The notes under the pieces are model-generated. The model had not been told where the DNA came from. It made no database searches and worked only from the letters and a program-made list of their open reading frames with translations. A DNA stretch of 64,000 bases, taken from the NCBI RefSeq assembly GCF_015234585.1, contig NZ_JADFCM010000008.1, positions 1,674,001-1,738,000 on the forward strand, given 5' to 3'. Shown in pieces: positions 15,269 to 24,711 of the stretch; position 1 is the first letter of the stretch, and the number at the start of each line of letters is the position of its first letter. The DNA is from Pseudalkalibacillus hwajinpoensis (GTDB lineage: Bacteria > Bacillota > Bacilli > Bacillales > Guptibacillaceae). The translations under genes were made by a program, and so were the position numbers.

Positions 15269-16754
15269 AAGACGAAAGATGATAATACATTTCGATGATG
15301 TCCTCATCTGAATGAGGAATTTCATTTCCTTTCACAATTTGTGCACCGTTGATACATCCACTTGTTAAAAGGATGATATCCTGTTCGCTGCCAAGTTGTA
15401 AAGACTTTAAGACGCCCTCTCTTCTTGTATTCGTTCGATAAATATTAGGGTCATTGGGATTCGAAAATCCTGACATAACCTTGTCGACAATGAGAGATGG
15501 CTCATGGTAGCCGGGATGATCAACTGTGACGATAATTTCATCCGCTCTACCTTCAATTGCTTTCGCCATTTTAGGCATCTTCTCAAAATCCCTAATCCCA
15601 ATTCCGGCAATCATTACAATAAGCTTGCGATGATCCATCTTTTTCACTTCATCTACAAGACGTGTTAAAGCTACTGGAGTATGCGCGTAGTCCAGGATGA
15701 TTGTTTCCCGGTTAGGCCCACTAATTACTTGAAAACGACCTTCAGGGCTTTCTAATTGCGGTAGCACATTAATAATCGTTTGCAATCGGTATCCAAGTAA
15801 CAAAGCTGTTCCGACAGCAGAAAGCACGTTTGCAACATTATAATCAGCAAACACTGGTACAAAAACATCGTACGCTTTACCATGTGAGAACAATTTGAAT
15901 GAGGTACCATCTAGTGTATATTCCAACTCAGTGGCTACAAGATCCGCTTCTGCATGTGGATTTAAGCTATAAGTCACTATGCGATGTTCATAAGCTCGGC
16001 TAAGTTCAACACCCATTTCATCGTCTACATTGACTACAGCCGCTTTTGCTTGATTGAAGAGTTTTTCTTTACAAGCTTTGTAGTGTTCAAAAGTATGGTG
16101 ATATTCTAGGTGTTCTGGAGAAATGTTAGTGTGAATAGCGACATCAAATTCAATTCCTTCTACCCGCTTTTGATCAAGAGCAATAGAAGAAACCTCCATC
16201 GCTACTCCCCCATCTCCTTCGTTTATCAAATCCTTGAAGATGCGATGAAGATCAAGTGACTCAGGAGTCGTTGGCGTGCTTTTCTTATAGGGAATTTTCT
16301 TTTTGGAGGACCAAATACCTGTTGTTCCAATAGATCCTGTTGGCAATCCTAGCAGTGTAAGTAACGAGCGCACATAAGCTGCAACGGTTGTTTTACCATT
16401 TGTACCTGTAACGCCAACCGTCTTTAATTTCTCGTCTGAAGAGCCATAATATTGTTTCGAAAAGGATGCCATTGCTTTTCTAACATCATCGACAAGAATA
16501 AAAGTACAATGAGGATAACTGTGAGCAAGACTTGTAATGAGATCATCTTGATCTGCTACTACGGCTACTGATCCATTCTTAATCGCATCTTCTATGTATT
16601 TATGTCCATCGTGATTCTCGCCTTTAATTGCAAAAAAAACAGAAGAAGACCCTGACATTTTTGAATGAAATGTAAGGCACTTAATCGTTTGAATGTCTGG
16701 TCCATATATATGGGTGATCGGAGTGTATTGAAGTTGGTTAAAATTAATCTTCAT
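15267..16754 (-). CDS. MurE-like Mur ligase, divergent paralogue
   Basis: 495 residues with all three Mur ligase domains. The ATP loop is GVTGTNGKTT (114-123). TPTTPESL (160-167) and the carbamoylated-lysine region LEYHHTFEHYKACKEKLF (216-233) are as in MurE. The third domain starts EGRFQVI and has LDYAHTP (354-360). Two MurE landmarks are altered: the DAP-binding DNPR is DHPG at 412-415, and the usual CGGDRD is GIGIRD. It should join an amino acid or similar amine to a UDP-muramyl-type acceptor with ATP, but probably not meso-DAP. It stands alone, away from any dcw cluster. GAGG lies 9 bases before the ATG. Confidence 0.8.
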   Translation of the reverse strand: MKINFNQLQYTPITHIYGPDIQTIKCLTFHSKMSGSSSVFFAIKGENHDGHKYIEDAIKNGSVAVVADQDDLITSLAHSYPHCTFILVDDVRKAMASFSKQYYGSSDEKLKTVGVTGTNGKTTVAAYVRSLLTLLGLPTGSIGTTGIWSSKKKIPYKKSTPTTPESLDLHRIFKDLINEGDGGVAMEVSSIALDQKRVEGIEFDVAIHTNISPEHLEYHHTFEHYKACKEKLFNQAKAAVVNVDDEMGVELSRAYEHRIVTYSLNPHAEADLVATELEYTLDGTSFKLFSHGKAYDVFVPVFADYNVANVLSAVGTALLLGYRLQTIINVLPQLESPEGRFQVISGPNRETIILDYAHTPVALTRLVDEVKKMDHRKLIVMIAGIGIRDFEKMPKMAKAIEGRADEIIVTVDHPGYHEPSLIVDKVMSGFSNPNDPNIYRTNTRREGVLKSLQLGSEQDIILLTSGCINGAQIVKGNEIPHSDEDIIEMYYHLSS

Positions 16755-16904
16755 GGTGAATTCCTCGCTTCAGTGGTATTATTTACTTTTATTGGAAAAT
16801 TTTTATATCGAAAGTAAATAATATATTTTTACTTAAATTCCCCATTTTTCCTTACTTAAAACAATATCGTTACATTTAGCATACTCAATTAGTACCATGC
16901 TTCA

Positions 16905-16943
16905 TTCATGTAAAATCAACAGACAGCTAATGAGCTGTCTGTT
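16905..16943 (-). terminator. Probable terminator of the acetamidase gene
   Basis: Perfect 11-bp arms AACAGACAGCT and AGCTGTCTGTT with a 4-base loop, followed on the minus strand by GATTTTAC. Confidence 0.6.
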
Positions 16944-16950
16944 ATGGTAA

Positions 16951-18252
16951 TTATTTTGCCGCGTTGTAATGATTGCGAACTAGGTCTGTTAAACTCAGTT
17001 CATCTAATAAGTGTACAGGTACTAATAATGTAATCGTGACAACACCAGGATGCCTTCCTATTTCAATCGAACCAGTGATCGTCGCTCTATTCATAACTTC
17101 TGGAACTGATATTCCGAGAGTTTCTGCTGCACGATTAAGGCCGTTATCTGTTGCCTCATTAAGGTTCGCTCCTGTGCCTATAAAAGAAAGAGGTAAAGAT
17201 TCTTCTATTTTTGCAACCCCGTACATATCTGCTACTTGTTTAGCTGATGCTTTTTCCTTATCGGTGAAAGGTTTAGCTAAATGAGGTAGATCTTCTAGTA
17301 CCGGGAGTAAAATAGGGCCTTCAATGTTAAGATTCTTGATTACCTTTGCTTGAAGGTTTACGATACCGGATACGTCAGCAGTATGCCCAGCGATTTCTCC
17401 ATTCCCCTGCATGGCATGCATATCCCCAATATAAACGCCTCCACCTGGGACCTTTACAGGACAAATGAGAACCGCACCTTCTCTAACGCGATTAATATCC
17501 ATATGACCATCTGTACGATCTTCTAATTCCTCTTTCGTTACGCCATAATCATGCGGAGCATCAATGAGAAATTGACCGAAGTCTCCTGCATTATGAGAAT
17601 CGGGCAATGGGCGTGAAGGTGTTGTTCCGAGCTGCCCTAAAAATGGACGGAGCCTAGCTATTGTTCCAACGAGATCACTTGGCGCAAAAGTAACAACTGG
17701 ATTTTGTACAGAGTTCTCGGGAGTAGCCATAAATGATTTTCCATGTTCTGCTATGTACTTCGCAGCTGCCTCATCCACTGTCACACCTATTGTTCGATTC
17801 GAATCAAATGCCATTGTATATCCATTCGTAAACACAAATGGCGTCACATCTTCACCACAATTTGAACACCGAATAGCTTCTGGTCCTGTACCTTCAATCT
17901 TAGTCTCTGGATATAGTTCACCGCAGCCAGGACACTTGACAGCAACGAAAGGATCACCGACAAATCTTCCATCAACGGGACGATCATTTCCTGAAGAAGT
18001 AGCCATAGATGTAACTTGAACGGATTTAATTCGAATCGCTATGGCGTCACCAACTTCAGCCCCTTCCACAAAAACAGGCTTTGTTACTTCATGGCCGCCT
18101 CTTAAGCAGGGGGTGATCATGGGTCCCCAACAGCCAGGTGCAGTATTTGCAATAATATGACCGCCGTCCTTCAATGGTCCTATCATCTCTTCCTTTGGAT
18201 CCAAAATACCATTCGTAAACTCATTTACAAAAACGGTTTGCTTCGCTTCCAT
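16951..18252 (-). CDS. Acetamidase/formamidase family protein with zinc-ribbon insert
   Basis: 433 residues of the FmdA/AmdA family. Recognisable are GPLKDGGHIIANTAPGCWGP near the start, a four-cysteine insert CPGC...CSNC (about residues 107-130), PDSHNAGDF, and GGGVYIGDMHAMQGNGEIAG (about 268-287), which is the conserved metal and active-site region. Members hydrolyse formamide or acetamide to ammonia and the acid in the cytoplasm. Substrate here is a family inference. The ATG at 18252 is preceded by GGGGAGAGG; an ATG at 18273 overlaps nothing and has no site. Single gene. Confidence 0.87.
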   Translation of the reverse strand: MEAKQTVFVNEFTNGILDPKEEMIGPLKDGGHIIANTAPGCWGPMITPCLRGGHEVTKPVFVEGAEVGDAIAIRIKSVQVTSMATSSGNDRPVDGRFVGDPFVAVKCPGCGELYPETKIEGTGPEAIRCSNCGEDVTPFVFTNGYTMAFDSNRTIGVTVDEAAAKYIAEHGKSFMATPENSVQNPVVTFAPSDLVGTIARLRPFLGQLGTTPSRPLPDSHNAGDFGQFLIDAPHDYGVTKEELEDRTDGHMDINRVREGAVLICPVKVPGGGVYIGDMHAMQGNGEIAGHTADVSGIVNLQAKVIKNLNIEGPILLPVLEDLPHLAKPFTDKEKASAKQVADMYGVAKIEESLPLSFIGTGANLNEATDNGLNRAAETLGISVPEVMNRATITGSIEIGRHPGVVTITLLVPVHLLDELSLTDLVRNHYNAAK

Positions 18253-18341
18253 TACCTCTCCCCTTTTCATCATTATTCCTACCTATATTATAAGAGTAAT
18301 GTCGATTCATGTAAAAATTTAATTGGCTAAATACAAAAAAA

Positions 18342-18355
18342 CTTTGAATTCAAAG
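18342..18355. repeat. 14-base perfect palindrome between acetamidase and DUF3900 genes
   Basis: CTTTGAATTCAAAG lies in the divergent promoter region, 87 bases before the acetamidase start. It could be an operator; the sequence alone does not show for what. Confidence 0.25.
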
Positions 18356-18451
18356 AAATACACCTTCTCGAATTCACTTTTTTTCAGTGATTGACGAAAT
18401 GCAAAACCTTGCCTATACTGAATAAACGCAAACGTAAAGACAGGTGATGAA

Positions 18452-19525
18452 ATGGAATTTAAAATGCAGTATCTTTCCTTTTATTTAATACAAGTAGAAG
18501 GAAGCGGAGAAAGTGAAGAACGACGTTACAAGCATTATCAAACTCTTGACGCAGATGCCTATGAGGAAAGCTCGCTAAAAGACTTTCTAAACGGTGAGTT
18601 AACGAAAATCATGAAACGTAAAGTAGATCGTCATGCGAAGTCAGAAGGAGCACCTACGAAAATTGGGCGCTTTATTGTTGAGCAAGGTCATGATTTAACA
18701 TCTAATCCAAATTATAATTTATTCGCTCGGACACGTTATGCTGAATCAGCAGATGATTTCGAAACTTCATCCGATCAAATTGTTCAAATGTATTTGGATA
18801 CTAGCGCAATCAGAGGTGGCGTGTTAATTGTGGCCACATCAAAGCTTACAAAACTCTTTGATGACCCTTTTCTCTTCATCTTGAAGTGCGATTTTGAACC
18901 GAAAGTAGCAACAATTACTGATGAAGATACGCTAATTCAGAATGTGGAAATGGCGATCACAACAAAAAGCATGAAATCCGTCCAATACCCCTACATGCCA
19001 GAAGAAGGCATGATCGACAGTGCTGAAATCAAAGTCCACCAGTCTTCTCATGCACGCTACTTCGAAGACTTCTTGAAATGGGTCGAATATGAAAAGTCGA
19101 TGCCTGAAATTGTGAAGACACAAACGATGGGTATGGTCCAGGAGCACATCCAGGAAACGTATCAGGAAGAAAGTGAAGAAAAAGAAGAGTTCGAACAAGC
19201 GATAGAGGAATGGTCTCAGAGTCCAAAGCGAGAGCTACAAGAGCGGTTTACGACCGAACAGGTCGTGGAAGCTACTTCACAAATCGTGGAGCACTCCCCT
19301 GACGTTGAGTGGAAGCTAAAGCTTGACCATGTGTCCGTCAAAGCGATGCTGTCTGACTTCGGGGAATCGATTCATCTTGCGAAGGTAAATGGCAAGTATG
19401 TGCTTGCGATTGAAGCCGATTCGATTACGTTCGAAAAAGGCTTTTCTCCTGTCGAGTTTCATAAGCCTGATACGCTTCAGGAAGTGGTGGAACGGATTTA
19501 TAAGAAGAATGAGAATGAATCATAA
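18452..19525 (+). CDS. DUF3900 family protein
   Basis: 357 residues, cytoplasmic, no membrane segment. It begins QYLSFYLIQVEG and contains GRFIVEQGHDLTSNPNYNLF, which I associate with the Bacillus DUF3900 family (not verified). The N-terminal two thirds resemble a nucleoid-associated-protein type fold; residues 235-275 are strongly charged (EESEEKEEFEQAIEEW) and likely coiled. GGTGATGAA precedes the ATG. Function unknown. The gene is alone. Confidence 0.65.
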   Translation: MEFKMQYLSFYLIQVEGSGESEERRYKHYQTLDADAYEESSLKDFLNGELTKIMKRKVDRHAKSEGAPTKIGRFIVEQGHDLTSNPNYNLFARTRYAESADDFETSSDQIVQMYLDTSAIRGGVLIVATSKLTKLFDDPFLFILKCDFEPKVATITDEDTLIQNVEMAITTKSMKSVQYPYMPEEGMIDSAEIKVHQSSHARYFEDFLKWVEYEKSMPEIVKTQTMGMVQEHIQETYQEESEEKEEFEQAIEEWSQSPKRELQERFTTEQVVEATSQIVEHSPDVEWKLKLDHVSVKAMLSDFGESIHLAKVNGKYVLAIEADSITFEKGFSPVEFHKPDTLQEVVERIYKKNENES

Positions 19526-19887
19526 TTAAAGCGTTTTGGTCTCCTGAAAGTTCTGATAAAGGAGAATCCATTTAATTTCTTAAATAAGGTGCCTCGCAAA
19601 TGGAAAGAACATTTTGCGGGGTATTTTCATTTTCGTATTGCTCAGTGAAACGAACAGTTTAGTAAAAAGACGATCAGAAAGCAAAACCGATTTCCAACCC
19701 TCACGAAATGCCGTTATCGATATCTCACTACTTAAGACGGAATAACTCCTTAATGGATGATAAAACTAGTAATCTATTTTGATATAGTGACTGCATATTC
19801 TCTTGCCATTTCTTATTCTATCGCGTTTATTTTTCCCTTTTTCTGGGTAGAAAATTATATCATTTAATTAAAGGTGGAATTGAACTT
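19526..19887 (+). other. Intergenic region with a probable terminator
   Basis: CCTCGCAAA and TTTGCGGGG (19592-19621, one G-T pair) form a hairpin followed by TATTTTCATTTTCG, ending the DUF3900 transcript. The remaining 260 bases hold the promoter of the aldo/keto reductase and no ORF I can support. Confidence 0.5.
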
Positions 19888-20883
19888 ATGACATCCTTTG
19901 AAAATGCATTAAAACATCAAGTAGGATTAGGCACTGCTCCTTTAGGTAATATGTTCAGGGAAGTTCCAGAAGAAGAAGCACGCAAAACGATTCAAACCGC
20001 GTGGGATCAAGGAGTACGTTATTTTGATACTGCCCCTTTCTACGGTGCAGGTTTGGCAGAGATGCGCCTTGGTAACGTACTATCGCAATATAACCGTGAT
20101 GACTACTTATTAAGTACAAAAGTCGGCCGTTATATCACTGAAGATACAGAAAATAAGGAAGGTTTATTCCAATATGCCCGGAATAATAAAGTGGTTACGG
20201 ACTACACGGAAGATGCAACGAAACGATCTATTGAACAAAGCCTGGAACGATTAAAAACAGATCGATTAGACTTTGTCTTTGTGCATGATGTTTCCCCTGA
20301 TTTTCACGGGGATGAGTGGCTAGCCAAATTTGATGAAGCTCGTGAAGGAGCTTTTCGTGTGTTAACACGCCTGCGCGAAGAAGGAGTAATCAAGTCGTGG
20401 GGCCTTGGTGTTAATACGACAGAACCGATTGAAAAAGCAATGGAACTTGAAGAAACTCAACCGGATGTATGCTTGTCGGCTACCCAATATACATTGCTAC
20501 AGCATGAACAGGCTTTACAAAAAATGATGAAAAAAGCTGTAGAAAAAAATGTAGACATCGTCGTTGGATCACCTTATAACTCCGGTGTATTGCTAGGCGG
20601 GGATCATTACAATTATGAGAAGGCGGATGCTGATATTATTGCCAGAGTCAATCAGCTAAACGAAATAGGTCAGAAATATGATGTCCCATTAAAAGCAGCA
20701 GCCCTTCAATTTTCAACTTCTCATCCTGCCGTAAAATCAGTCATTCCGGGATCAACACGTCCAGATCGAATTAAGGAAGATCTCGATATGATTCAACTCG
20801 ATATACCGAAAGAGTTCTGGGATGAATTGCTCAGCAAAGGGTTCATTTCATCAAATGCCCCTTTGCCTAGCAATGTTAGCTAA
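19888..20883 (+). CDS. Aldo/keto reductase
   Basis: 331 residues. The four catalytic residues of the AKR barrel are present: Asp47 and Tyr52 in RYFDTAPFYGAG, Lys78 in LSTKVGR and His133 in FVFVHDV. The NADP-binding end is SVIPGSTRPDRIKEDL. The layout is nearest to the D-threo-aldose 1-dehydrogenase/L-fucose dehydrogenase branch, including the substitution GLGTAPLGN at the start. It would oxidise or reduce sugars or aldehydes with NAD(P)(H); the substrate is unknown. A ribosome site AGGTGG is present but 12 bases from the ATG, longer than usual. Confidence 0.88.
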   Translation: MTSFENALKHQVGLGTAPLGNMFREVPEEEARKTIQTAWDQGVRYFDTAPFYGAGLAEMRLGNVLSQYNRDDYLLSTKVGRYITEDTENKEGLFQYARNNKVVTDYTEDATKRSIEQSLERLKTDRLDFVFVHDVSPDFHGDEWLAKFDEAREGAFRVLTRLREEGVIKSWGLGVNTTEPIEKAMELEETQPDVCLSATQYTLLQHEQALQKMMKKAVEKNVDIVVGSPYNSGVLLGGDHYNYEKADADIIARVNQLNEIGQKYDVPLKAAALQFSTSHPAVKSVIPGSTRPDRIKEDLDMIQLDIPKEFWDELLSKGFISSNAPLPSNVS

Positions 20884-20936
20884 ATTATTTTTCTCGGTAA
20901 GTTGCGCTTAACTAAAAGAGCAATAGTTAAAGCTCA

Positions 20937-20974
20937 AATAAAGAATGGACTTCTTAAGAAGTCCATTCTTTATT
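20937..20974. terminator. Bidirectional terminator, 38-base perfect palindrome
   Basis: AATAAAGAATGGACTTCTT followed directly by its complement, between the convergent aldo/keto reductase and HNH nuclease genes, with T-rich flanks on both strands. Confidence 0.85.
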
Positions 20975-21048
20975 TTATATTTTCAAATGGCACTGTAATT
21001 CTAAACAGATACTTTATCGAGTTCAACCCCATAGCCAAACTGTAACAA

Positions 21049-21966
21049 TTACTTTCTAAATATCTTTCGCTTATGCCACTTGAAATACACTTTATTTTCC
21101 TGATGAATGCTAATTTTTGCTCGCTCCACTAATCCGTATATTTCGTAGTCTTTTTCTTGCATGATCGAAGAAATATGCAAGCGACCCTGACCATCAAACG
21201 CAATTAGCCCTTCCTCATATAAACCTGCGTGGTTTCGACAAAGTAACAAGCCGTTATAAGGATCCAACCGCTCATCATTTGAACAATCCTTCCAAGGTTT
21301 AGAGTGACTAGCCTTCAATAATTCCGGCAAGTTAATCGCACATAATGCACATTGTTCTTCCCATAACGGGGCTACTTCATTTCTAAATTTAAGCTTGCCC
21401 CACCTCATTTTCGTTTTTGCTTCTGATTCAGTTTCTGTAATCACCGGAACGAGCGTATTCCGATCCGTTCGCCTTACTTCATCGACTGTAAGCTCTAATT
21501 GCTCTTCATTTACTCGATAAAAATTCGACTCACTAATAAGCTCAAGCAATTTAATCGTTAATGCTTCATTACAAGGATATAAGTATCCAGGATTCCCACT
21601 AGCATCATTTTGAAACGGCGAATATTTAAGAGGTAATAAAGGAGAAATCTCTTGAAACTTCTCTTTCACATTCACCGGAACATCTAATTCTTGATATTCT
21701 AACTTCACTAAATATCCCTGTTTGGATTCGGTTTGATTCCACAAAGTTGACGGTTGCATTTCTTCGCTACAGTCAACCTTTGCAATACTAACGGCAACAA
21801 TATCTCCTTTAACATAGTGGAAAATAGGATCTCCTTGCCTCACTTCTTTCAGCCTTTTCCAAGAATGCGGTACCTGACCTCCCCTGTCTTGTTTAGGAGA
21901 CCAGATCACTCCTGCTTCTTTTTCCTCAAGGTATGTATCTCCTTGCATGACAATAAAACTATTCAT
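21049..21966 (-). CDS. EVE/PUA-like domain plus HNH endonuclease
   Basis: 305 residues. Residues 1-70 (VIWSPKQDRG, WKRLKEVRQGDPIFHYVKGD, AVSIAKV) look like an EVE/PUA-type modified-base reader. Residues 185-265 are an HNH nuclease of the HNH_2 type: CALC, LLKASHSKPW, LDPYNGLLLCRNHAGLYEEG, with the metal-binding histidines and the central Asn. This domain order is typical of modification-dependent (type IV) restriction enzymes, which cut phage DNA carrying modified cytosines. No methylase or other restriction gene is beside it. GGGGGAAG precedes the ATG. The HNH call is firm, the reader domain less so. Confidence 0.82.
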   Translation of the reverse strand: MNSFIVMQGDTYLEEKEAGVIWSPKQDRGGQVPHSWKRLKEVRQGDPIFHYVKGDIVAVSIAKVDCSEEMQPSTLWNQTESKQGYLVKLEYQELDVPVNVKEKFQEISPLLPLKYSPFQNDASGNPGYLYPCNEALTIKLLELISESNFYRVNEEQLELTVDEVRRTDRNTLVPVITETESEAKTKMRWGKLKFRNEVAPLWEEQCALCAINLPELLKASHSKPWKDCSNDERLDPYNGLLLCRNHAGLYEEGLIAFDGQGRLHISSIMQEKDYEIYGLVERAKISIHQENKVYFKWHKRKIFRK

Positions 21967-22361
21967 CTTTCTTCCCCCACCTGACGAGCATATTCCTCTA
22001 GTTGTTATTCTACATGAAACATAAGGGTTTTTCCCTTCTAAAACGTTATTCCTTGTCTTAGTATGAGTATATGGTGGATGAAAGAATCATTCAAGTAAAG
22101 TCTTCGCAATTTTTCCGATAAAAAAACCTTATAAGATGGTTTCTATTGCATCATTTGCATGACCACACACAAATAATCCCACCACCACACGAGCAATATC
22201 ATCTGCGTATAGAGCTTTCCCTGAAGAAGTATGAACGAAGTCAGAAAGCCTTTCTTATAGTTGCCCAATAATCATGAGTTAAATTCATACGCGAACTCAA
22301 AAGAGACCAACAAATTTTCCTTTGTTGGTCTCTTACTTGGTGTATCCATGTCGTTTAAACT
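21967..22361. other. Intergenic region upstream of the HNH gene with a terminator and a possible coding remnant
   Basis: At 22301-22334 the arms AAGAGACCAACAAA and TTTGTTGGTCTCTT form a strong hairpin at the end of the LCP gene, followed on the minus strand by TTTTGAG. Between about 22130 and 22250 an open minus-strand frame reads protein-like (for example YADDIARVVVGLFVCGHAND) but lacks a start and a ribosome site; it may be a remnant. Confidence 0.45.
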
Positions 22362-23366
22362 CTATAAATTGAGAGCTTCTCTTAATTCGTTCTTCAATAA
22401 TTCTAGCTGATCGAGATCTGGAATAAAGTAAGAAGGACCACTTACCTCAGGCGTCGTTCCCTTTATTTCTTTCGTTTCAATCGCAGTTGAACTAAGTGAT
22501 GGGAACTCTCTCTGAAGAGCGAGAATCTCTCCAGGTGTAATATTTGTCTCAACATTATTTTTCAATACATTTGAAATTTTATTAATCTCAAAGATCGTGT
22601 CTCCAGACTTCATTTCATCGACCGTTGCTTTAATAAACTGCCTTTGACGCTCTTCTCTTGAATACACCGTATTTATATCACGTTTCCTCATTCTTACAAA
22701 GGCTAGTGCCTCTTCACCATTCATTTCGGTTATGCCTTCATCGAAATAGATGCGATCATTTGAGTAGTAGTTTTTTTCCCAGAATGGGTATTTAACATCA
22801 ACTTCCACTCCGCCGATTGCGTCAACAATATCATGAAAACCATCAAAATCCACGGCTACATACCGATCTATCGGAATATTCAATAGATCTTCCACTGTTT
22901 CTACGGCTAATTTCTTCGCCCCGTAATCACTAAGATATCCGTATGTATAAGCAGCGTTTATTTTATGACTACCATCATATTCCTCTCCTACTTTCTCTAT
23001 AGGAACTTCTACCTTCGTATCTCTTGGGATACTTGTCATAGTAACATTCTTTGAAACAGGATCAAGTGTGAGAACAATTTGGGTATCAGCTCTTCCACCC
23101 TTTCCATCTGAAGAGTAGTTTTCAATTCCAAGAAGTAGAATCGAGATCGGCTCTTCTCCAATGTCCACTTTTGTCTCTCTCAATTCTGAAATATCATTAT
23201 CCCGATCAAGCTCACTATAAGATTGCTTTGCCGTGTTATAAACCTGGAAGCCTAGATAGCCACCAATACCAACGATCACTAGTAATAGAATTGAGACACT
23301 AAACAGTATTTTCTTTTTACGCTTCTTTTTCCTTCTATGAGCTAATCTATTTTTCATATCTTTCAC
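22362..23366 (-). CDS. LytR-CpsA-Psr (LCP) family cell wall polymer transferase
   Basis: 334 residues. A basic tail (RRKKKRKKK) and one membrane anchor (about 21-43) precede an external LCP domain: PISILLLGIENYSSDGKGGRADTQIVL, VTMTSIPRDTKVE, HKINAAYTYG and GGVEVDV. Arginines in GGRADT, SIPRD and FVRMRKRD bind the polyprenyl pyrophosphate. Such enzymes attach teichoic acids or other glycopolymers to peptidoglycan. GTG at 23366 has AAAGGAA upstream; an ATG at 23357 is the alternative. It belongs to the TagTUV group, but which member is not clear. Confidence 0.9.
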   Translation of the reverse strand: MKDMKNRLAHRRKKKRKKKILFSVSILLLVIVGIGGYLGFQVYNTAKQSYSELDRDNDISELRETKVDIGEEPISILLLGIENYSSDGKGGRADTQIVLTLDPVSKNVTMTSIPRDTKVEVPIEKVGEEYDGSHKINAAYTYGYLSDYGAKKLAVETVEDLLNIPIDRYVAVDFDGFHDIVDAIGGVEVDVKYPFWEKNYYSNDRIYFDEGITEMNGEEALAFVRMRKRDINTVYSREERQRQFIKATVDEMKSGDTIFEINKISNVLKNNVETNITPGEILALQREFPSLSSTAIETKEIKGTTPEVSGPSYFIPDLDQLELLKNELREALNL

Positions 23367-23842
23367 TGCTAATTATTCCTTTCTTTCACTTGTTCTGTGT
23401 TAATGACTATCGAAACTTTTGGCTCATTTACGCTCTATGTTGAAAAAGGATTGAAGTAAATGTTTCACTCGAATATAGCAAAAATCATACTATCAACAAT
23501 ATAAGCTCATATCGTTAATTGCATAAAAATTTATCTAAAACAAACTCATCTACAACATGAGCCACTCTCTAAAGCTATCATCAGAATACCACTATTTATC
23601 GTAACATTAATTTACCAATTATTTCATGATTTTTTAATAGGTTATATTCACTTTTTATTTCTTTGATCTGAAAAACAGATGAAAATCCTTGTGAATCTAG
23701 TATTAATTAATATGTATATTCAACTTTAAACTATACATTTCAAACTATTAAGGGGGGGTTACCATTTCCTTAATTTGGTATATTTTTAAACGATAACCTT
23801 TCTAGATGTTATACTGAAAATAAAAAATGAAATGGTGAAAAG
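23367..23842. other. AT-rich divergent region between LCP and lysozyme genes
   Basis: 476 bases without a supported ORF. It holds a GGGGGGG run at 23753-23759 and a TATACT -10 near 23810 in front of the lysozyme gene, with no convincing -35. No known RNA element was recognised. Confidence 0.35.
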
Positions 23843-24571
23843 ATGAGAAAAATTGTTGCATCTCTTATTATAGCTCTGATCAGCGTCCTGCTTATATCCG
23901 TTTTTTTGTGGTACGAAGGAATCATTATCCCTAACGCTTCTAATATAAAACCTTTTCCTGTTAAAGGTGTCGATGTCTCATCTTATCAGGGGGAGATTGA
24001 GTGGACCAAAATACAGGACCAAGGTATGTCCTTCGCTTTTATTAAAGCGACAGAAGGAAGCTCATTTATCGATCCATATTATCAAACGAATTGGAAAAAT
24101 GCTCAAAAGACTAACTTACGAATCGGCGCCTATCATTTCTTCAGTTTTGATAGTAAAGGAGCGACGCAAGCCAAGCATTTTATCGAAACCGTACCGATTG
24201 ATAAGTATGGATTACCACCAGTTATTGATGTTGAATTTTATGCTGATAAAGAAAAAAATCCTCCTGATAGAAGCGAAGTAGAGTCAGAGCTTCAGACAAT
24301 GATAACGATGCTGGAAGAACACTATGAAAAAAAGGTCATTCTTTATACCACTCACGAGGCATATGAGCTCTATATCAAAGATAGCTTCAATCAGTGTGAT
24401 CTTTGGATAAGAGATGTTTTAACTAAACCAACCTTACCTGATAATCAATCTTGGACTTTTTGGCAATATACTGACAGAGAGCAGTTAAATGGGTATAACG
24501 GAGAAGAAAAGTTCATAGATGTTAACCTATTTCATGGTAATAAGAAGGAGTTTGAAAAGTATAGTTATTAA
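23843..24571 (+). CDS. Membrane-anchored or secreted GH25 lysozyme
   Basis: 242 residues. An N-terminal hydrophobic stretch (about 5-23) serves as signal or anchor. The GH25 barrel follows: GVDVSSYQGEIEW (43-55) with the catalytic-region Asp, FAFIKATEGSSFIDPYY, GAYHFF, and PPVIDVEF with the Asp/Glu pair; SWTFWQYTD and FIDVNLFHG end the domain. It would cut peptidoglycan between muramic acid and glucosamine outside the cell. There is no wall-binding repeat. The ribosome site GGTGAAAAG is weak. Single gene, facing away from the LCP gene. Confidence 0.9.
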   Translation: MRKIVASLIIALISVLLISVFLWYEGIIIPNASNIKPFPVKGVDVSSYQGEIEWTKIQDQGMSFAFIKATEGSSFIDPYYQTNWKNAQKTNLRIGAYHFFSFDSKGATQAKHFIETVPIDKYGLPPVIDVEFYADKEKNPPDRSEVESELQTMITMLEEHYEKKVILYTTHEAYELYIKDSFNQCDLWIRDVLTKPTLPDNQSWTFWQYTDREQLNGYNGEEKFIDVNLFHGNKKEFEKYSY

Positions 24572-24630
24572 TTTCGAACCTTTTAAAAACTCAAATGAGC
24601 TAGAGTTGTTATTTACAGAATACCCCTTAT

Positions 24631-24662
24631 AAAAACAACCCACATTTCTGTGGGCTGTTTTT
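24631..24662. terminator. Bidirectional terminator between lysozyme and fbp
   Basis: AAAAACAACCCACA, loop, TGTGGGCTGTTTTT (one mismatch) with A and T runs on the two sides, between convergent genes. Confidence 0.75.
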
Positions 24663-24711
24663 ATAGTAAACCGCAATTGTAAATTCGTTTATACCCTGGC
24701 ATGTGATTCCT

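Noticed and set aside
22130..22250. Protein-like minus-strand frame in the gap upstream of the LCP gene
   Set aside because: No start codon, no ribosome site and a stop on both ends; not enough to call a gene.
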